Assembly: GCF_030014955.1 (NCBI RefSeq)
Contig: NZ_JAGRPV010000001.1
Location: forward strand, 434,001 to 498,000
Reading direction: 5' to 3'
From: Cohnella hashimotonis
GTDB lineage: Bacteria > Bacillota > Bacilli > Paenibacillales > Paenibacillaceae
Length of the DNA stretch: 64,000 nt
Part shown: piece after piece, positions 63,414 through 64,000 of the stretch
How the letters are laid out: each line of letters opens with the position of its first letter
Position numbering within the stretch: position 1 is the stretch's first letter
Program-made: the position numbers and the translations under genes
Notes under the pieces: model-generated
What the model was told of the DNA's origin: nothing
The model's input: only the letters and a program-made list of their open reading frames with translations
Databases searched by the model: none

Positions 63414-64000
63414 ATGTTAAACACCGTTATCGGCGCAGGGGGAAAATGGTCGGGCCGCATCGGGCGCGGCAAGCTGCTTCGCTTCACGGCACTCGAGGCG
63501 GGGGCGAACGTGTCGCTGATGCTGTTCCACGCGCACGATCTGACCGAGCGCTACAACATGCCGGATACGTTAAAGGCCCAATATACGGCGCATCTGACGA
63601 CGGGGCACACGCTGATGAGCGACAACGGCCGGGTGCTCGCCGGCATCGTGCACGACGAGCTCGGCTGGCATGACCCGATCGGCGGCTATACGACAAGGTC
63701 GCTCACCGATGACCGATACGGCCGCACGACTTACCAGGACCTTCGCAACGACTGGCTGCGCAGCGGCCAGGAAAACTTCGCGGTCGAGCTGACGCGCCAC
63801 GGACTGGGCATGCGGGACATGATGCCGGTCGTCAACCTGTTTTCCAAAGTGTACTGCGACGAGAACGGCGCGATGCATTACGTGCAGGACCACTGTCCGG
63901 CGGGATCGTCGGTGACGCTCCGCTCGGAGATGGATGTCATCCTGGCGCTGTCGAATACGCCGAACCCGCTTGATCGGCGCCAGTCGTACCCAGCCGTCCC
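63414..64000 (+). CDS. cgdA: Urea carboxylase-associated protein 1 (CgdA-type), 3'-partial
   Basis: 195 visible residues of a DUF1989 protein, open to the end of the window. Characteristic segments: LEAGANVSLMLFHAHDLTER, YNMPDTLKAQYTAHLTTGHT, MSDNGRVLAGIVHDELGWHD, VVNLFSKVYCDENG and LRSEMDVILALSNTPNPLD. In guanidine operons this protein and its paralogue form carboxyguanidine deiminase (CgdAB), which acts between guanidine carboxylase and allophanate hydrolase. The guanidine-I riboswitch directly upstream supports that role. ATG 63414 has only a weak SD (AAAGAGAG). Downstream genes lie outside the window. Confidence 0.88.
   Translation, partial: MLNTVIGAGGKWSGRIGRGKLLRFTALEAGANVSLMLFHAHDLTERYNMPDTLKAQYTAHLTTGHTLMSDNGRVLAGIVHDELGWHDPIGGYTTRSLTDDRYGRTTYQDLRNDWLRSGQENFAVELTRHGLGMRDMMPVVNLFSKVYCDENGAMHYVQDHCPAGSSVTLRSEMDVILALSNTPNPLDRRQSYPAV

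Noticed and set aside
1..64000. Prophage, integrative element or insertion sequence
   Set aside because: No transposase, integrase, phage structural gene or attachment-site repeat was seen on either strand.

Overview
The window looks like chromosomal DNA of a moderately GC-rich Gram-positive bacterium of the Paenibacillaceae (Paenibacillus/Cohnella type). This is inferred from gene content: a giant S-layer-homology (SLH) surface protein, a YesM/YesN two-component pair next to Lpl-type sugar ABC transporter genes, MocR, PadR and HxlR regulators, guanidine-I riboswitches, purine-rich Shine-Dalgarno (SD) sites and frequent TTG/GTG starts. No rRNA, tRNA, intact insertion sequence, prophage or CRISPR array was seen.

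Layout. 1-9.4 kb is a patchwork of single genes: the end of an MFS exporter gene, a frameshifted membrane-anchored gene, YCII and VOC proteins, an esterase, a MocR/EamA divergent pair sharing an operator, a SUFU protein, a scar built from pieces of other genes (7302-7489), an APH-type kinase and an AHL-lactonase-like MBL hydrolase. 9.5-13.8 kb holds an HxlR regulator and a GntR-SDR-glucarate-dehydratase-like-SMP30 operon, probably for oxidative sugar or sugar-acid breakdown. 13.9-29.0 kb is a glycan-utilisation locus: a secreted multidomain beta-propeller protein, an AraC regulator, YesM/YesN, a lipoprotein binding protein with two permeases, a DUF5054 (GH38-like) protein and a large unrecognised protein that may be a glycosidase. 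Two candidate CcpA (cre) sites lie in it.

29.3-42.3 kb is again a mosaic: TetR / Lpd / truncated HlyD / ABC-2 permease; PadR / hydrolase / GNAT; GNAT; hydrolase and DUF2239; LysR / CynX; a DLH-family hydrolase; a YcaQ/AlkX-like DNA glycosylase followed by a tandem array of 72-bp palindromic units; and a VOC protein. 42.4-58.5 kb is the most striking part: a membrane hybrid kinase carrying two different kinase cores and a receiver, a LuxR-type response regulator, and, divergently, two secreted proteins of 1154 and 2754 residues, the second anchored by three SLH domains and holding five near-identical Ig-like repeats.

58.5-64 kb carries DUF2625, a MarR/quinone-reductase operon with two operators, a VOC protein, and then two guanidine-I riboswitches in series, one before an APC permease gene and one before the start of a urea-carboxylase-associated protein gene (CgdA/UAAP1 type) that runs off the end. 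This last part is probably the upstream end of a guanidine uptake and degradation operon.
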